Below are positions 8,079-16,697 of a DNA stretch of 64,000 bases, one piece after another. The stretch spans positions 414,501 through 478,500 of the forward strand of contig NZ_CP029639.1 in assembly GCF_003268635.1 (NCBI RefSeq), read 5' to 3'. The stretch is from Paenibacillus sp. DCT19. Its GTDB lineage: Bacteria; Bacillota; Bacilli; Paenibacillales; Paenibacillaceae. Under the pieces are notes generated by a model. The model saw only the letters and a list, made by a program, of their open reading frames with translations. It did not search any database and had not been told where the DNA came from. The first letter of the stretch is position 1, and the number at the start of each line of letters is the position of its first letter. The position numbers and the translations under genes were made by a program.

Positions 8079-9335
8079 ATGGCTAAACCTAAACAAACTA
8101 AAAAAGCAGCAGCATGGTCACTCGTCATCATGGGGGCGGGATTTGCCGCATCGTTGCCATTCCAGGGAAGTCTAGTCGGTAAAATGCTGGTTGGATCATT
8201 TGAGGCTGGACTGGTAGGTGGACTCGCAGATTGGTTCGCTGTAACGGCATTATTCCGCCATCCGCTAGGCATTCCGATTCCACATACGGCATTGCTGCCG
8301 AAGAATAGAGATAAGATGACCGAAGGGCTGGTCTCTGCAGTTGAGAATAATCTGCTCAACAAAGACAGTATTACGGAGAAGATCGCAGGCTACAAAGCAG
8401 CGGAGACGGTACTTGATACATTCGCAAAAGAGCTTCATACGGATGGCGCCAAAACGATGATTGATACACTCTGCAAACGAATTCTTGCTGGACTGCCGGT
8501 GGAGCAGATTGCTCCACTGGTGGCGCGTGAGATTAAGTCGCAAGCGGATGCTTTTGATCTTGGGCCGATTCTAGAGCGGGCATCCATTCAGATGCGTGAG
8601 CGGGGATACGACGTTAAAGCGCTGGATTATGGACTGAAGCAGGCGGAAGAATGGCTTGTGAAACCAGAAACCATCATGTTCTTGGGTGAAGCGGGCATGA
8701 AAGCGGTCAGCGGTATTCAGCTGAATGGATTAATGCAGTTTGCGATGAATGCGTTCATGGGTTATTTGAATGAAGAGCGTCTTGGTAGTATTTTGCAAGG
8801 ATATCTGTTTGACCGGGTAGAGGACATGAAACGGGAAGGCAGTGCGCTTCGTTACAAAGTGCTTGATCTGGTGCGGACACAGACGGTTCGCATAGCGATG
8901 AGTGAGAGTGTGCAGCAAGGGCTAAATGATTGGAAGAATAGTATGTTGGACGGCTGGAATGCAGAGGAAACGGTGCTGAATAAGCTCACTGAACTAAGAG
9001 ACAAAGCACTTGCTGGCATGGAAGACGGGCAATATGTGGATACGTATGCGCTGCCTGCAATTGAGCGGGTGTTGGCTGATCTGCGAGCAGATGAGGCGCT
9101 GCTGACGAGCCTGAATGCGAAGATCGTGGAAGGCATAACCACACTACTGGAGAAAAACCATTCTAAAATCGGGAACCTCGTACGCGAAAATGTTGATAAA
9201 ATGGACAATGCATCCTTAGTCTCTTTAATTGAGGATAAGGTTGGTCAGGATCTGCAATGGATTCGAATCAACGGAGCGGTTACAGGTTTTATTATTGGTA
9301 TCGCACTGACCGCACTACGGATCGTATTGGAATAA
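8079..9335 (+). CDS. DUF445 family membrane protein
   Basis: A 418-aa protein of the DUF445 (YheB/YjiN-like) family. An N-terminal hydrophobic segment (about residues 12-35) and a Gly-rich stretch (VGSFEAGLVGGLADWFAVTALFRHPLG) precede a long helical region. A C-terminal membrane helix (VTGFIIGIALTALRIV) ends the protein. Both ends are anchored in the membrane; function is unknown. The ATG at 8079 is chosen because AAAGGAG lies about 9 nt upstream. It is monocistronic with its own terminator. Confidence 0.85.
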   Translation: MAKPKQTKKAAAWSLVIMGAGFAASLPFQGSLVGKMLVGSFEAGLVGGLADWFAVTALFRHPLGIPIPHTALLPKNRDKMTEGLVSAVENNLLNKDSITEKIAGYKAAETVLDTFAKELHTDGAKTMIDTLCKRILAGLPVEQIAPLVAREIKSQADAFDLGPILERASIQMRERGYDVKALDYGLKQAEEWLVKPETIMFLGEAGMKAVSGIQLNGLMQFAMNAFMGYLNEERLGSILQGYLFDRVEDMKREGSALRYKVLDLVRTQTVRIAMSESVQQGLNDWKNSMLDGWNAEETVLNKLTELRDKALAGMEDGQYVDTYALPAIERVLADLRADEALLTSLNAKIVEGITTLLEKNHSKIGNLVRENVDKMDNASLVSLIEDKVGQDLQWIRINGAVTGFIIGIALTALRIVLE

Positions 9336-9383
9336 ATGTGTCTAAACAACTGATTTTAATAAGTGATGTAAGTAAAGTGTCCC

Positions 9384-9414
9384 AGAGCCGCTCGTTCGAG
9401 AGCAGGCTCTTTTT
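9384..9414 (+). terminator. Rho-independent terminator after DUF445
   Basis: AGAGCC (9384-9389) pairs with GGCTCT (9405-9410) around an inner hairpin CTCGTTCGAG, followed by TTTTT. The rest of 9336-9678 has no gene; it holds an 18-bp sequence (9512-9529) repeated at 34051. Confidence 0.8.
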
Positions 9415-9678
9415 GTCGTACATTGGAAAAATAATCAAATTACCTTACGCAAATATGATGCAGGTATAGGGAAAAAGGGTAATATACACCGGGATGCACC
9501 TTTGAATCATTTAGGAATAAAGTTACATAAAAACGATTCTGCTAGCCGATGTGGTTAATGTTGATTTTGTACTATGATGCAGATAACAGAAGAAGAGTCA
9601 TTATTATAAACCAAGGATATGTTCCTTTTTCATAGGATGGATGTAGGATCTGAAAACAATGCGAAGAAGGTGACCCAT

Positions 9679-10038
9679 GTGAAACCAATGCAAAAATATG
9701 TGTGTCTATTCTGTTTAATTATAATATCTGCATTTATTTTAGGAGGCTGTCAGAGCATGAATAAAAATGAAGACGAGGCTTTGTTACAGGAAGCAGAGAA
9801 CATTGCTATCCAGCATATGAAGGAAAAATATGATCTTGATGTTATCGTCACTAGCGAGAAGAAACTTCCAAGCATAGCGGTTGCTGAAATATCACTCAAA
9901 GGTCATGTTGTTGATCATGAAGAGCAACGATTCAATCTGTATGTGAATTACGAGAGAAAAGAAGTAACGAGTATGGGAATGAGTGAAGAGTTTAAGAAGC
10001 TGTTGTTAGATAAAGGCTATGACCCGTTCAAAAAGTGA
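9679..10038 (+). CDS. Small lipoprotein upstream of lipase toxin candidate
   Basis: A 119-aa predicted lipoprotein. The GTG at 9679 follows GAAGGTGA; the frame is open further upstream but without an RBS. A hydrophobic signal (VCLFCLIIISAFI) ends in the lipobox LGGC, so the mature protein should be anchored on the outer face of the membrane. The rest is a charged domain of about 90 residues with alternating beta-like segments (VAEISLKGHVVDHEEQRFNLYVNY). I do not recognise a named family. Its position directly before a putative type VII secreted lipase makes an immunity role against that lipase plausible; this is inference. Confidence 0.75.
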   Translation: MKPMQKYVCLFCLIIISAFILGGCQSMNKNEDEALLQEAENIAIQHMKEKYDLDVIVTSEKKLPSIAVAEISLKGHVVDHEEQRFNLYVNYERKEVTSMGMSEEFKKLLLDKGYDPFKK

Positions 10039-10039
10039 C

Positions 10040-10207
10040 ATGAAAACGGAGAGGACAGAAATAACATGGAGAAGCGGAGCGTTCGCCTTTATCCCCGGAT
10101 TTTCCCTTTGGAAAAGGGAATCAGAAAAATCTGGGGTAACAGCGATCGGAAGGTTATTCTGTCATCGGAGTGCAAGTGTAAATACTTTTTAGTCAATTTA
10201 TATATAA
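10040..10207. repeat. Palindromic repeat, family 1, copy B (left end lost)
   Basis: It has the family core: AACGGAGAGGACAGAAATAAC on the left limb, the CCCCGGATTTTCCC / GGGAATC hairpin, AGCGATCGGAAGGTTATTCTGTC on the right limb, and a right end AATTTATATA. The left terminal repeat is missing and homology begins just after the lipoprotein stop codon. It fills the gap between the lipoprotein and lipase genes. Confidence 0.8.
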
Positions 10208-10236
10208 CGACTTCTTAAATTAGGAGGAGAGCGTAG

Positions 10237-11538
10237 TTGAGTAAAATAGATGATGAAACGTACAAAGAGATGTCGAGGCTTGCTTATGAAGATCTAGAAG
10301 CCGGGGATGAATATGATACACTCCCTGGATGGAAGGTTCTTGAGGACACACATGGCAACGGTTATTCTGGCTTTGATGCGGTAACCTTCTATAATCCCGA
10401 GACAAGTGAGGCGGTCATTGCGTACCGCGGTACAGAGGGAAGTGCTGGATGGGGTCGCAAAGGGCCTGACTTATTTGCCGATGCACAGATCGGTCTGCCA
10501 GAGCTCGGGAGAAAATGGGAGCAGAAGACAGACTTTACACCGGATTGGGTAACGGGAACCGTGCAGAAAGTGAAGGATGTTACCGGAGTAACCTATTTAG
10601 AGAATGCCAAGGGCAATGTTGATAAATTTGTAGATAAACATTTGAGTGTTCAGCCCAATCAAATGTATGAAGCAGAAGATTATGCGAAGGATATGCAAAA
10701 TAAGCATAAGGATCTGAATTTCTCATTAACAGGACACTCCCTCGGAGGCGGCAATGCCCAGTATGCGGCCGCCTACACGGGATTACCAGCTGTCACTTTT
10801 AGCGCACCGTCCGTCATCTCCAGCCTCACACCAGAGATGAAACGTAAAGCTGAAGAGGGTGGGTTTGATGGGCAGGTTACGAACTACGCTCATCCCGGTG
10901 ATTTTGTGGCGAGTGGTTTCTTCGATGGATATGATCGCCATGTTGGTTCAACGTACTATATCGATTCCAACTATAAAGACATGAATAAGGGTAGTTTTTT
11001 TGGATTTGGAGACATAAAGGAGAAGATCGACAATACGTTTGGCGGAGAAAATTATCACGAGCTTGATCGATACAAATTCGATGGGAACGGATATATTGCT
11101 AACGATCTATATGATCCTGTTACTGGAGAAAAAATTAATTACTCCCCGCGCCAGCCTTCCAACGTGTTGACTGATCTCGCCGGATTTATGCGTAATTTAG
11201 GTGTTCAGGCAAGCGGTCTCGCCAAAGGTATGGCAGGAGCGGTAGCCGCTTCCGGGTTGATTCAGGTCACGCCGGAAGAACTAAAAAGCGTAGCAAGCCG
11301 TTGGAAGCAGAACGCGCAGCAGTGCAATTCGGAGCTGAATCAGATCAGACATCGCATGGCACAGTATCTGCATTCCAGCCGTAGTCGTAGGCTCGAACCG
11401 ATTGTTACGCAGCTCGATGCTTCGATCAATGAGCTCAGCACATGGCATATGAAGCATACGAGCCAGTTCCTGAACTTTATTGATGAGAAGGCAGATGCCT
11501 TCAGGCAAGCGGATCAAACACAGGTAAGTTTTAATTAG
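10237..11538 (+). CDS. Class-3 lipase with C-terminal WXG100-like tail (candidate T7SS toxin)
   Basis: A 433-aa protein starting at TTG 10237 after AGGAGGAG. Residues about 1-290 form an alpha/beta-hydrolase of the lipase class-3/Mbeg1-like type: AYRGTEGSAGW, nucleophile elbow GHSLGG with Ser168, and probable acid and base near Asp222 (HPGDFV) and His274 (NYHELD). A Gly/Ala-rich stretch at 318-342 leads to a helical C-terminal region. It begins VTPEELKSVASRWKQNA, a typical WXG100/ESAT-6 opening, and runs to the end as coiled coils. No Sec signal is visible. The reversed order (enzyme first, secretion helices last) recalls the S. aureus type VII lipase toxin TslA. A small WxG protein follows. 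Export by a type VII system encoded elsewhere is inferred. Confidence 0.8.
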   Translation: MSKIDDETYKEMSRLAYEDLEAGDEYDTLPGWKVLEDTHGNGYSGFDAVTFYNPETSEAVIAYRGTEGSAGWGRKGPDLFADAQIGLPELGRKWEQKTDFTPDWVTGTVQKVKDVTGVTYLENAKGNVDKFVDKHLSVQPNQMYEAEDYAKDMQNKHKDLNFSLTGHSLGGGNAQYAAAYTGLPAVTFSAPSVISSLTPEMKRKAEEGGFDGQVTNYAHPGDFVASGFFDGYDRHVGSTYYIDSNYKDMNKGSFFGFGDIKEKIDNTFGGENYHELDRYKFDGNGYIANDLYDPVTGEKINYSPRQPSNVLTDLAGFMRNLGVQASGLAKGMAGAVAASGLIQVTPEELKSVASRWKQNAQQCNSELNQIRHRMAQYLHSSRSRRLEPIVTQLDASINELSTWHMKHTSQFLNFIDEKADAFRQADQTQVSFN

Positions 11539-11589
11539 GACAGGCGAATCCGCCAAACCTTGAAATTTACATAGGAGAGGTGAACATAA

Positions 11590-11862
11590 GTGAGCGGACA
11601 ATTGCTGGTGGAATTGAATGACCTGCGGATTGCGGAAAAAGAACTGTCGCAGCTGCTTGTCCGTCTGCAAGCCGACGAGCAAGAGGCGAGAGCGCTGTAC
11701 GCGCGTCTTAACGATTGGAAAGGGCAATCGGCAGACTATACACGAGAGCAGATTGAGGCGTTCTTTGCAGGTCTATCCTCACGGATTCATTCGATTGAGC
11801 AACAGAAGAGAACCCTGATTCAATACATCGAGATTATGATTCAGACGGATCAGGAACGCTAA
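11590..11862 (+). CDS. Small WxG helical protein, partner of the lipase
   Basis: A 90-aa, almost entirely helical protein beginning at GTG 11590 behind AGGAGAGGTGAA. Two heptad-rich helices (residues 5-38 and 50-85) flank a turn NDWKGQ, so W43-K-G45 sits where WXG100 proteins have their WxG hairpin. There is no signal peptide or membrane segment. It lies 51 bp after the lipase gene in the same operon. A role as a targeting partner or chaperone of the lipase tail, as for the small helical partners of LXG-type effectors, is inferred. Confidence 0.72.
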   Translation: MSGQLLVELNDLRIAEKELSQLLVRLQADEQEARALYARLNDWKGQSADYTREQIEAFFAGLSSRIHSIEQQKRTLIQYIEIMIQTDQER

Positions 11863-11868
11863 GGTGTG

Positions 11869-11926
11869 TAAAAAAAAAGAAACCGTTGGCATGTGGAGAA
11901 TATCCCCAAGTCAACGGTTCCTTTGC
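11869..11926. terminator. Terminator, strong on the minus strand
   Basis: AACCGTTG (11881-11888) pairs with CAACGGTT (11912-11919). The A9 tract at its left is a T9 tract on the minus strand, ideal for ending ycnI transcription. On the plus strand the T-run is weaker but may end the lipase operon. Confidence 0.75.
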
Positions 11927-12009
11927 GTTTATCTTCGTATGCTCCGCTTAATTGTGCTACTCTCAGCGTGCATAGTACTATGTGAAGCGGACTGTTTGAA
12001 CGATCTAAA

Positions 12010-12804
12010 TTAGCGTTTTTTGCGGCGTGTTGCGAGAGCGATTCCCAGGAATGACATGATCAATGCCAGAATGGATACAATCAATGTCGCCTGTTGCAGC
12101 TTGAGTGTGCCTGGGTCTGAATCTGTATTGTTAGGTTCGCCTGTCACTGTGTCTGTCAGAGCATCTCCTAATGTTGTATCGTCGTCAGCTTGGGTATCAC
12201 CAGTAGCGTTAGTGTCACCAGCACCCGCCTCAGTAGAAGTATCATCGTGTCCCTCGTTACCAGTCGCTGCGCTGCTATGGTGATCTCCACCCGCTGCGGC
12301 ATTACCTGCTGCTGCCGGGTCTTCACTGATAGTTGTAATGCTGTGCGGCGTGCTGTCGCTCGGTTCACCTGTCCATTCTACGATGCTACCATCGCTATAG
12401 TACTGGAAAGCATCCCAAGCTACTTCAGTTTCGGCTTGCGGATTTTGAGCGACAAAGTTGAACTGTTGGAATTGTCCAGCCAGAATTCCTTCGTTATCTC
12501 CATCGACTTCCCATGTAATAGAAGTAACTTCATTGGAGTCGTTCTTCTCAGTGGAGATCTTCCAGCCTGCGAGTGGTTGGTATTGTTTGAAAGCCACGCC
12601 TTCCGGAACTTTAAGCGTGATTTTGGTTGTTGGCAGTTCTTTTTCAGATGGAATCTTAATCGTATACGTCTGCCATGCACTTGTCTGTGCTACCGTTGGA
12701 TTCACAGTAACGTGTGCGCTAGCGAACCCGGCAAACACCAGAAGTGCTACAGCACTTGCGGATACAGTAGATATAAGCTTGGAAGTCCATGATGTTTTCT
12801 TCAA
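12010..12804 (-). CDS. ycnI: YcnI-family (DUF1775) membrane-anchored copper-binding protein
   Basis: A 264-aa exported protein. The signal peptide is cleaved after FASA, leaving an N-terminal His (HVTVNPT). In this family His1 helps form a mononuclear Cu(II) site together with a tryptophan and acidic residue. The YcnI domain covers about residues 31-150 (WQTYTIKIPSEKELPTTKITL, FQQFNFVAQNP). A long Thr/Asp/Gly-rich linker then leads to a C-terminal helix and a RRKKR anchor. Downstream of ycnJ in the same direction, it is probably part of copper acquisition or delivery. A degraded family 1 repeat lies between the two genes. Confidence 0.88.
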   Translation of the reverse strand: MKKTSWTSKLISTVSASAVALLVFAGFASAHVTVNPTVAQTSAWQTYTIKIPSEKELPTTKITLKVPEGVAFKQYQPLAGWKISTEKNDSNEVTSITWEVDGDNEGILAGQFQQFNFVAQNPQAETEVAWDAFQYYSDGSIVEWTGEPSDSTPHSITTISEDPAAAGNAAAGGDHHSSAATGNEGHDDTSTEAGAGDTNATGDTQADDDTTLGDALTDTVTGEPNNTDSDPGTLKLQQATLIVSILALIMSFLGIALATRRKKR

Positions 12805-12904
12805 AATAAATTACCCCTCTCAGTTCTTATCATATATGCTTCAGTCTCATTTCAAAAAATAAGTGCTGGTGTTGTGCTAAGAGGCCGTTCCGCGTACGAA
12901 TCGT

Positions 12905-13015
12905 TCTTACGATCGCTGTTATTCCCGGATTTTTTGGATTCCAATTTATAAGTGAAAATCCGGGAATAAAGGCGAGCGCTTTGCTTCTCCAGAATCGATT
13001 TCGTCCTCTTCACTA
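12905..13015. repeat. Palindromic repeat, family 1, copy F (degraded, inverted)
   Basis: It retains the inverted core: CGATCGCTGTTATTCCCGG, then GAAAATCCGGGAATAAAGGCG and remnants of the outer limb. Terminal repeats are no longer recognisable. It lies in the 278-bp gap between ycnJ and ycnI. Confidence 0.6.
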
Positions 13016-13082
13016 CTTTTTGCATTACACCCAAACTTAATTTTAAGAGTGAGCTACGAATCAATGTGATTTCGTTAATATA

Positions 13083-14798
13083 CTATGGACTAGCGGTGTC
13101 GATTTCAAACTCTACATCCAGCGCATCCAGGCTGCGTGTAAGCAGATGCACCTTGATATTCCAACGTCCTGGCATAGAGATATAATCTTCAGCCTTGTAG
13201 ACGCCAGTGTCATTTTTCGGAATGGTAATTTCATATATACCCATGTCCATATCCAGGTGCGTCAGTGATAAAGTGACTTGCTCCAGGTCATTAACGACAC
13301 TGCCATCTGCACGCTTAACACCAATCTCGAAGACGTTCTCCCCAGTCACATTCGGACTCACCTGAAGTGAAATGGTTGTGCCATCATCGGTGGTCTGCAC
13401 TTCGTTGAATGGACCAACCGGTGCAGGTTGTCCAGGAGATAGGTGAGTTAACACAGCAGCCAGGGCAAGAACAATTGCTCCTGCTGCAAGTTCGGCTTTG
13501 AGACTGCCGGCGAGTCTATCGCCACTACCTGAACGAGCGAGTCGAGCATGACGCCAAGCGAAGGCGAGCATGACAATGAGCAATACAACTTTGGCAATCA
13601 GAACCAGACCATATGCTGTAGTGAACAACGACGTAAGTATAGGTGCAGGCAGAATAACAAGGCTGCCATATATCCCCGTAGCGACCAGGAGTGCAACGGC
13701 ACCAATGCCCCAAGCAGTGAAGCGGCGTATGGCCGTCCAGTAGATATCTCCTCGTAGTTTCCGAGGCAGCTGATCCGTGAGTGGCGGCAGGCAGATCGCC
13801 ATGGCGGTCAAGGCGCCAATCCAGAACGCAGCCCCAATCAGGTGTACATAATCCATGGTAATCGCAAGTACCCGTTGTTCCGCAGCTGCAGGATGACCCG
13901 TCATTGCGTGCGTAAACAACCAGCCAAGCACAAGAAGCAGGGAGCCGTACGAAGACCAGATGCGGGTTCGCATGGATCGGTCTCGATCATAGCCAGAGAG
14001 AATGGTCACTGCCAGCAACATGATGATAAGCATCTGTACGATCCAGATCAAGCCAAAGGATGTAAGCTTAAGTGCACTTCCGATTAGTGCCCAGCTCAAT
14101 TCACTCAGGGATACACCGGATTCGTATAATGTACTTAGTGGCAGGCTAAGCATTGCCGCAAGTGAAGCTGCGCCGTAACTGATCCACAGAAGTTTGTGAC
14201 TTCCCGGAACATCCAGTGGTTCCCTTGCCATAGATGTTGGCATGATGCGGAACAGTAGAAAGGCGAGTGTGCCAAGAATCACAGACAAGCCAAGATATTG
14301 AATCCAATCCGTTAGGGATAAAATCCACTTGATCGGCCCGCTACCTTCACCCGCACCAGAAGTAAGGTCTGCCAGTCCTGCAGGTGCTCCGGAAGGTTCT
14401 CCGATGTGGAACACATAGGCACCCTGGATGGGGTGACCATCCGCAGAGACGGCTTTCCAGTTGACGGCATACGTGCCATTCCCTAATCCACTGCGCAGAC
14501 CTGTCTCCATAATATGTGGACGTGCAGCATCGATCTGTACATTTCCGTCATCGGCTCTCGTCCCGTCAGGCGCGGTTATTTTGATATCAAAAAAGGCAGT
14601 TTGCAAGGATTCGTTAAACTCCAAAGACAGAAGCTCTGGAGCAGTAACTAACAGTTCATTCTCTGCCGGGGAAGCCTTAACAATATAGGCATGAGCAGAC
14701 GCCCATTGCGGCATAACAAGACAGCAGATCAACATCAGGGCAACCATGATGGCCCAATGCCGTTTGCTTCGTTTCAGGGTAAAGCTTACTAAACTCAA
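13083..14798 (-). CDS. ycnJ: CopC-CopD fusion copper transport protein (YcnJ)
   Basis: A 571-aa membrane protein. After a signal peptide ending WASA, the mature chain starts HAYIVKASPAENE, a CopC-like domain with the N-terminal copper His and the conserved AVSADGHPIQGAYVFHI segment. About eight membrane helices of the CopD type follow (residues about 160-460). A C-terminal extracytoplasmic beta domain (residues 470-571, related to YtkA/FixH-like modules) completes it. The start is TTG at 14798 behind GAGGGTGA. In Bacillus YcnJ serves copper uptake under limitation. No YcnK-type repressor gene is adjacent; a two-component pair lies upstream beyond a repeat. Confidence 0.9.
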   Translation of the reverse strand: MSLVSFTLKRSKRHWAIMVALMLICCLVMPQWASAHAYIVKASPAENELLVTAPELLSLEFNESLQTAFFDIKITAPDGTRADDGNVQIDAARPHIMETGLRSGLGNGTYAVNWKAVSADGHPIQGAYVFHIGEPSGAPAGLADLTSGAGEGSGPIKWILSLTDWIQYLGLSVILGTLAFLLFRIMPTSMAREPLDVPGSHKLLWISYGAASLAAMLSLPLSTLYESGVSLSELSWALIGSALKLTSFGLIWIVQMLIIMLLAVTILSGYDRDRSMRTRIWSSYGSLLLVLGWLFTHAMTGHPAAAEQRVLAITMDYVHLIGAAFWIGALTAMAICLPPLTDQLPRKLRGDIYWTAIRRFTAWGIGAVALLVATGIYGSLVILPAPILTSLFTTAYGLVLIAKVVLLIVMLAFAWRHARLARSGSGDRLAGSLKAELAAGAIVLALAAVLTHLSPGQPAPVGPFNEVQTTDDGTTISLQVSPNVTGENVFEIGVKRADGSVVNDLEQVTLSLTHLDMDMGIYEITIPKNDTGVYKAEDYISMPGRWNIKVHLLTRSLDALDVEFEIDTASP

Positions 14799-14850
14799 AA
14801 AATCATCACCCTCAGGTTATAGAATTGTAGTCCCTATTGTAGTTCTTTTA

Positions 14851-15069
14851 GAGGTTGTTCAAAAAGTCCGCTTTTGATTACGAAGGATGCGCGAGTGGCA
14901 TCTCAGCGTCGAATCTGGGATTCAGCCGAAATAAGTCGAGGCTTACGAAGTTTGTTTCCTTCGGAAACAATGTAGTTGCTCACGTAGTTTTGCCTACGCT
15001 CCGCTACTCCATTTTCTATCTTCATCCCACCTTCTTGGTACTGAAAACCGCTCTTTTTGAACACGCACT
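14851..15069. repeat. Repeat family 2, long copy
   Basis: About 219 bp, starting GAGGTTGTTCAAAAAGTCC and ending GAAAACCGCTCTTTTTGAAC, so the ends are imperfect inverted repeats of GTTCAAAAAG. It is closely similar to 38896-39076, but carries about 40 extra bases with a hairpin (TTTCCTTCGGAAA). Short open frames inside it are not genes. Confidence 0.8.
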
Positions 15070-15208
15070 TTTATCGATCCGACAACAATCTATACCATTA
15101 TAACTTTGTCCAAAATGATGGCGTATGACTACATAGGGCTATAAAAAAATGATTTTATCCGCATAATTGTGACAAAAGCATGAATGCACCTTCGTTCTTG
15201 TTTGCAGA

Positions 15209-15865
15209 TTATTTGCGAGGTTTTCTTCCTGCAATCCCGCTCTCTAACGCATAACGGGTCAATTGAACACGATTTTCCAATTGGAGCTTCTGTAAAATGT
15301 TCTTCAGATGATTCTTCACGGTCTGTTCCGAAATGCCAAGCTGATCAGCAATCTCCCGATTCGTGTATCCAGCAGACACCCATTGCAGAATCTCAAGTTC
15401 CCTTGCGGTAAGAGGGTTATCCGGAACATCTTCGCTACGAGGAGCAGGGAATTCCTGAAGGATACGGTAGGCGAGTTCTCTGCTCAGTGGTGCATCATCG
15501 GAGACGATGGCGCACAAGTATTCAAGCCAGGTAGAAGGAGATAGATTCTTCAGCAAATACCCTTGAGCCCCTTGTTTGAGCGCTTCGAATAGATAGGTTA
15601 CATCATCCGACACGGTAACCATAACGATAATGACATAAGGGTAACGCATCTTAATCAGACGTGTGGCTTCCAGCCCATCCATATCAGGCATCTGTACATC
15701 CATGAGAATTAAATCAGGCATCCACTGCTCCGTCAGTGCTAAGGCTTCCTGTCCATTCGATGCCGTGCCGATGACTTCGAATAATGTATCTTCCGCCAAT
15801 ATACTGCAGATCGCTTCACGCGCATGGGCATGATCATCAACCACCAACACACGTACATGTTCCAT
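15209..15865 (-). CDS. NarL/LuxR-family response regulator
   Basis: A 218-aa regulator. The receiver domain (residues 1-120) has the acidic pocket DD at 10-11, phospho-acceptor Asp56 (LILMDVQMPD) and a conserved Lys in GYLLKNLS. The C-terminal LuxR helix-turn-helix (LTARELEILQWVSAGYTNREIADQLGISEQTVKNHLKNI) binds DNA. The ATG at 15865 follows GGAAAGGAG and overlaps the kinase stop region, so the two are translationally coupled. Targets are unknown; the copper gene ycnJ is the next gene downstream. Confidence 0.9.
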   Translation of the reverse strand: MEHVRVLVVDDHAHAREAICSILAEDTLFEVIGTASNGQEALALTEQWMPDLILMDVQMPDMDGLEATRLIKMRYPYVIIVMVTVSDDVTYLFEALKQGAQGYLLKNLSPSTWLEYLCAIVSDDAPLSRELAYRILQEFPAPRSEDVPDNPLTARELEILQWVSAGYTNREIADQLGISEQTVKNHLKNILQKLQLENRVQLTRYALESGIAGRKPRK

Positions 15866-15866
15866 G

Positions 15867-16697
15867 TTAGATATGCTCCTTTCCAATCGATATCCGAGTA
15901 CACCCCGGCTCCGAATCCAGCGTCAGGAACCAGCCCATCTGAACGGCACGTTCCTTCGTAATGCGCAGACCATATCGATCCTTGAGATGTAACGGGTCTC
16001 CACCAAAGCCCTTGCCATTATCCTGAATCTGTACATGCCACTGCCTCGAATCTCCGGTTGCCTGAACCTCAACCTTAGTAGCTTGAGCATGTTTGCGTAC
16101 ATTCATAAGTGCCTCCCGGATGCAGGCGATCAACTCCACTTGTTCTTTCGGTGTAAAAAAAGAATCATCCAGCTCCCACCTAACCTGAGCTGTCGGTACA
16201 GTATCTCGAACGAGTGTTTCGACCTGTCCTCGTAGAGCGATACCTTCCGGAGCGGCATCTCGGGCAGGCACATGTCGTAGCTGAGCAATCGCTTGTCTGA
16301 CGTAGGCGTTGACCTCATGTACCGTTTTGCGAATCTCCTGAATGTCTTGTTCATGACCGCTGCCTGCAAGACTTCGTTCGGCTTTGTCTGTCTTCACAGA
16401 TAGAAGGAAGAGAGATTGCGCAATCCCATCATGGAGCTCGCGAGCCAGCTGATCTCGTGCTTCCAGCGCGGCCTTAGAGGCGCGTTCCTGCTCCAGAGCA
16501 GCTCTGGCACTTTCAAGCATGAGAAACAATCGACTGAGCAAGGTCACACTGACGAGATAGACAATAAGGGGCGTAAGCCAGTTCCCTGCATCCATCGAAA
16601 GATAGGGCATGAGAAACTGATGGCGTATGTATTCCCAGATCCCGACGGTGATTGTAGGAATCAACAGGATCATCCATTTAATTTGTTTATAGGACAT
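15867..16697 (-). CDS. Sensor histidine kinase, HisKA_3 type
   Basis: A 276-aa kinase partner of the adjacent NarL-type regulator. Two to three N-terminal membrane helices leave little extracellular sequence. A coiled coil leads to the dimerisation box ARELHDGIAQSLFLL, with the phospho-accepting His at about residue 89. The ATPase domain shows IREALMNVRKHAQA, DNGKGFGG and YGLRITKERA. The ATG at 16697 has AAAGGAG about 12 nt upstream; an ATG eight codons earlier overlaps that RBS. The small sensor region suggests sensing within the membrane, as in LiaS/DesK relatives. Confidence 0.88.
   Translation of the reverse strand: MSYKQIKWMILLIPTITVGIWEYIRHQFLMPYLSMDAGNWLTPLIVYLVSVTLLSRLFLMLESARAALEQERASKAALEARDQLARELHDGIAQSLFLLSVKTDKAERSLAGSGHEQDIQEIRKTVHEVNAYVRQAIAQLRHVPARDAAPEGIALRGQVETLVRDTVPTAQVRWELDDSFFTPKEQVELIACIREALMNVRKHAQATKVEVQATGDSRQWHVQIQDNGKGFGGDPLHLKDRYGLRITKERAVQMGWFLTLDSEPGCTRISIGKEHI

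Noticed and set aside
12190..12792. 200-codon open frame on the plus strand inside ycnI
   Set aside because: Antisense to a well-supported gene, no RBS, composition of a shadow frame.
14855..15103. 82-codon frame (MFKKSAFDYEGCASG...) and its relative at 38900-39100
   Set aside because: Both are translations of repeat family 2; similarity reflects the DNA repeat, not a conserved protein.
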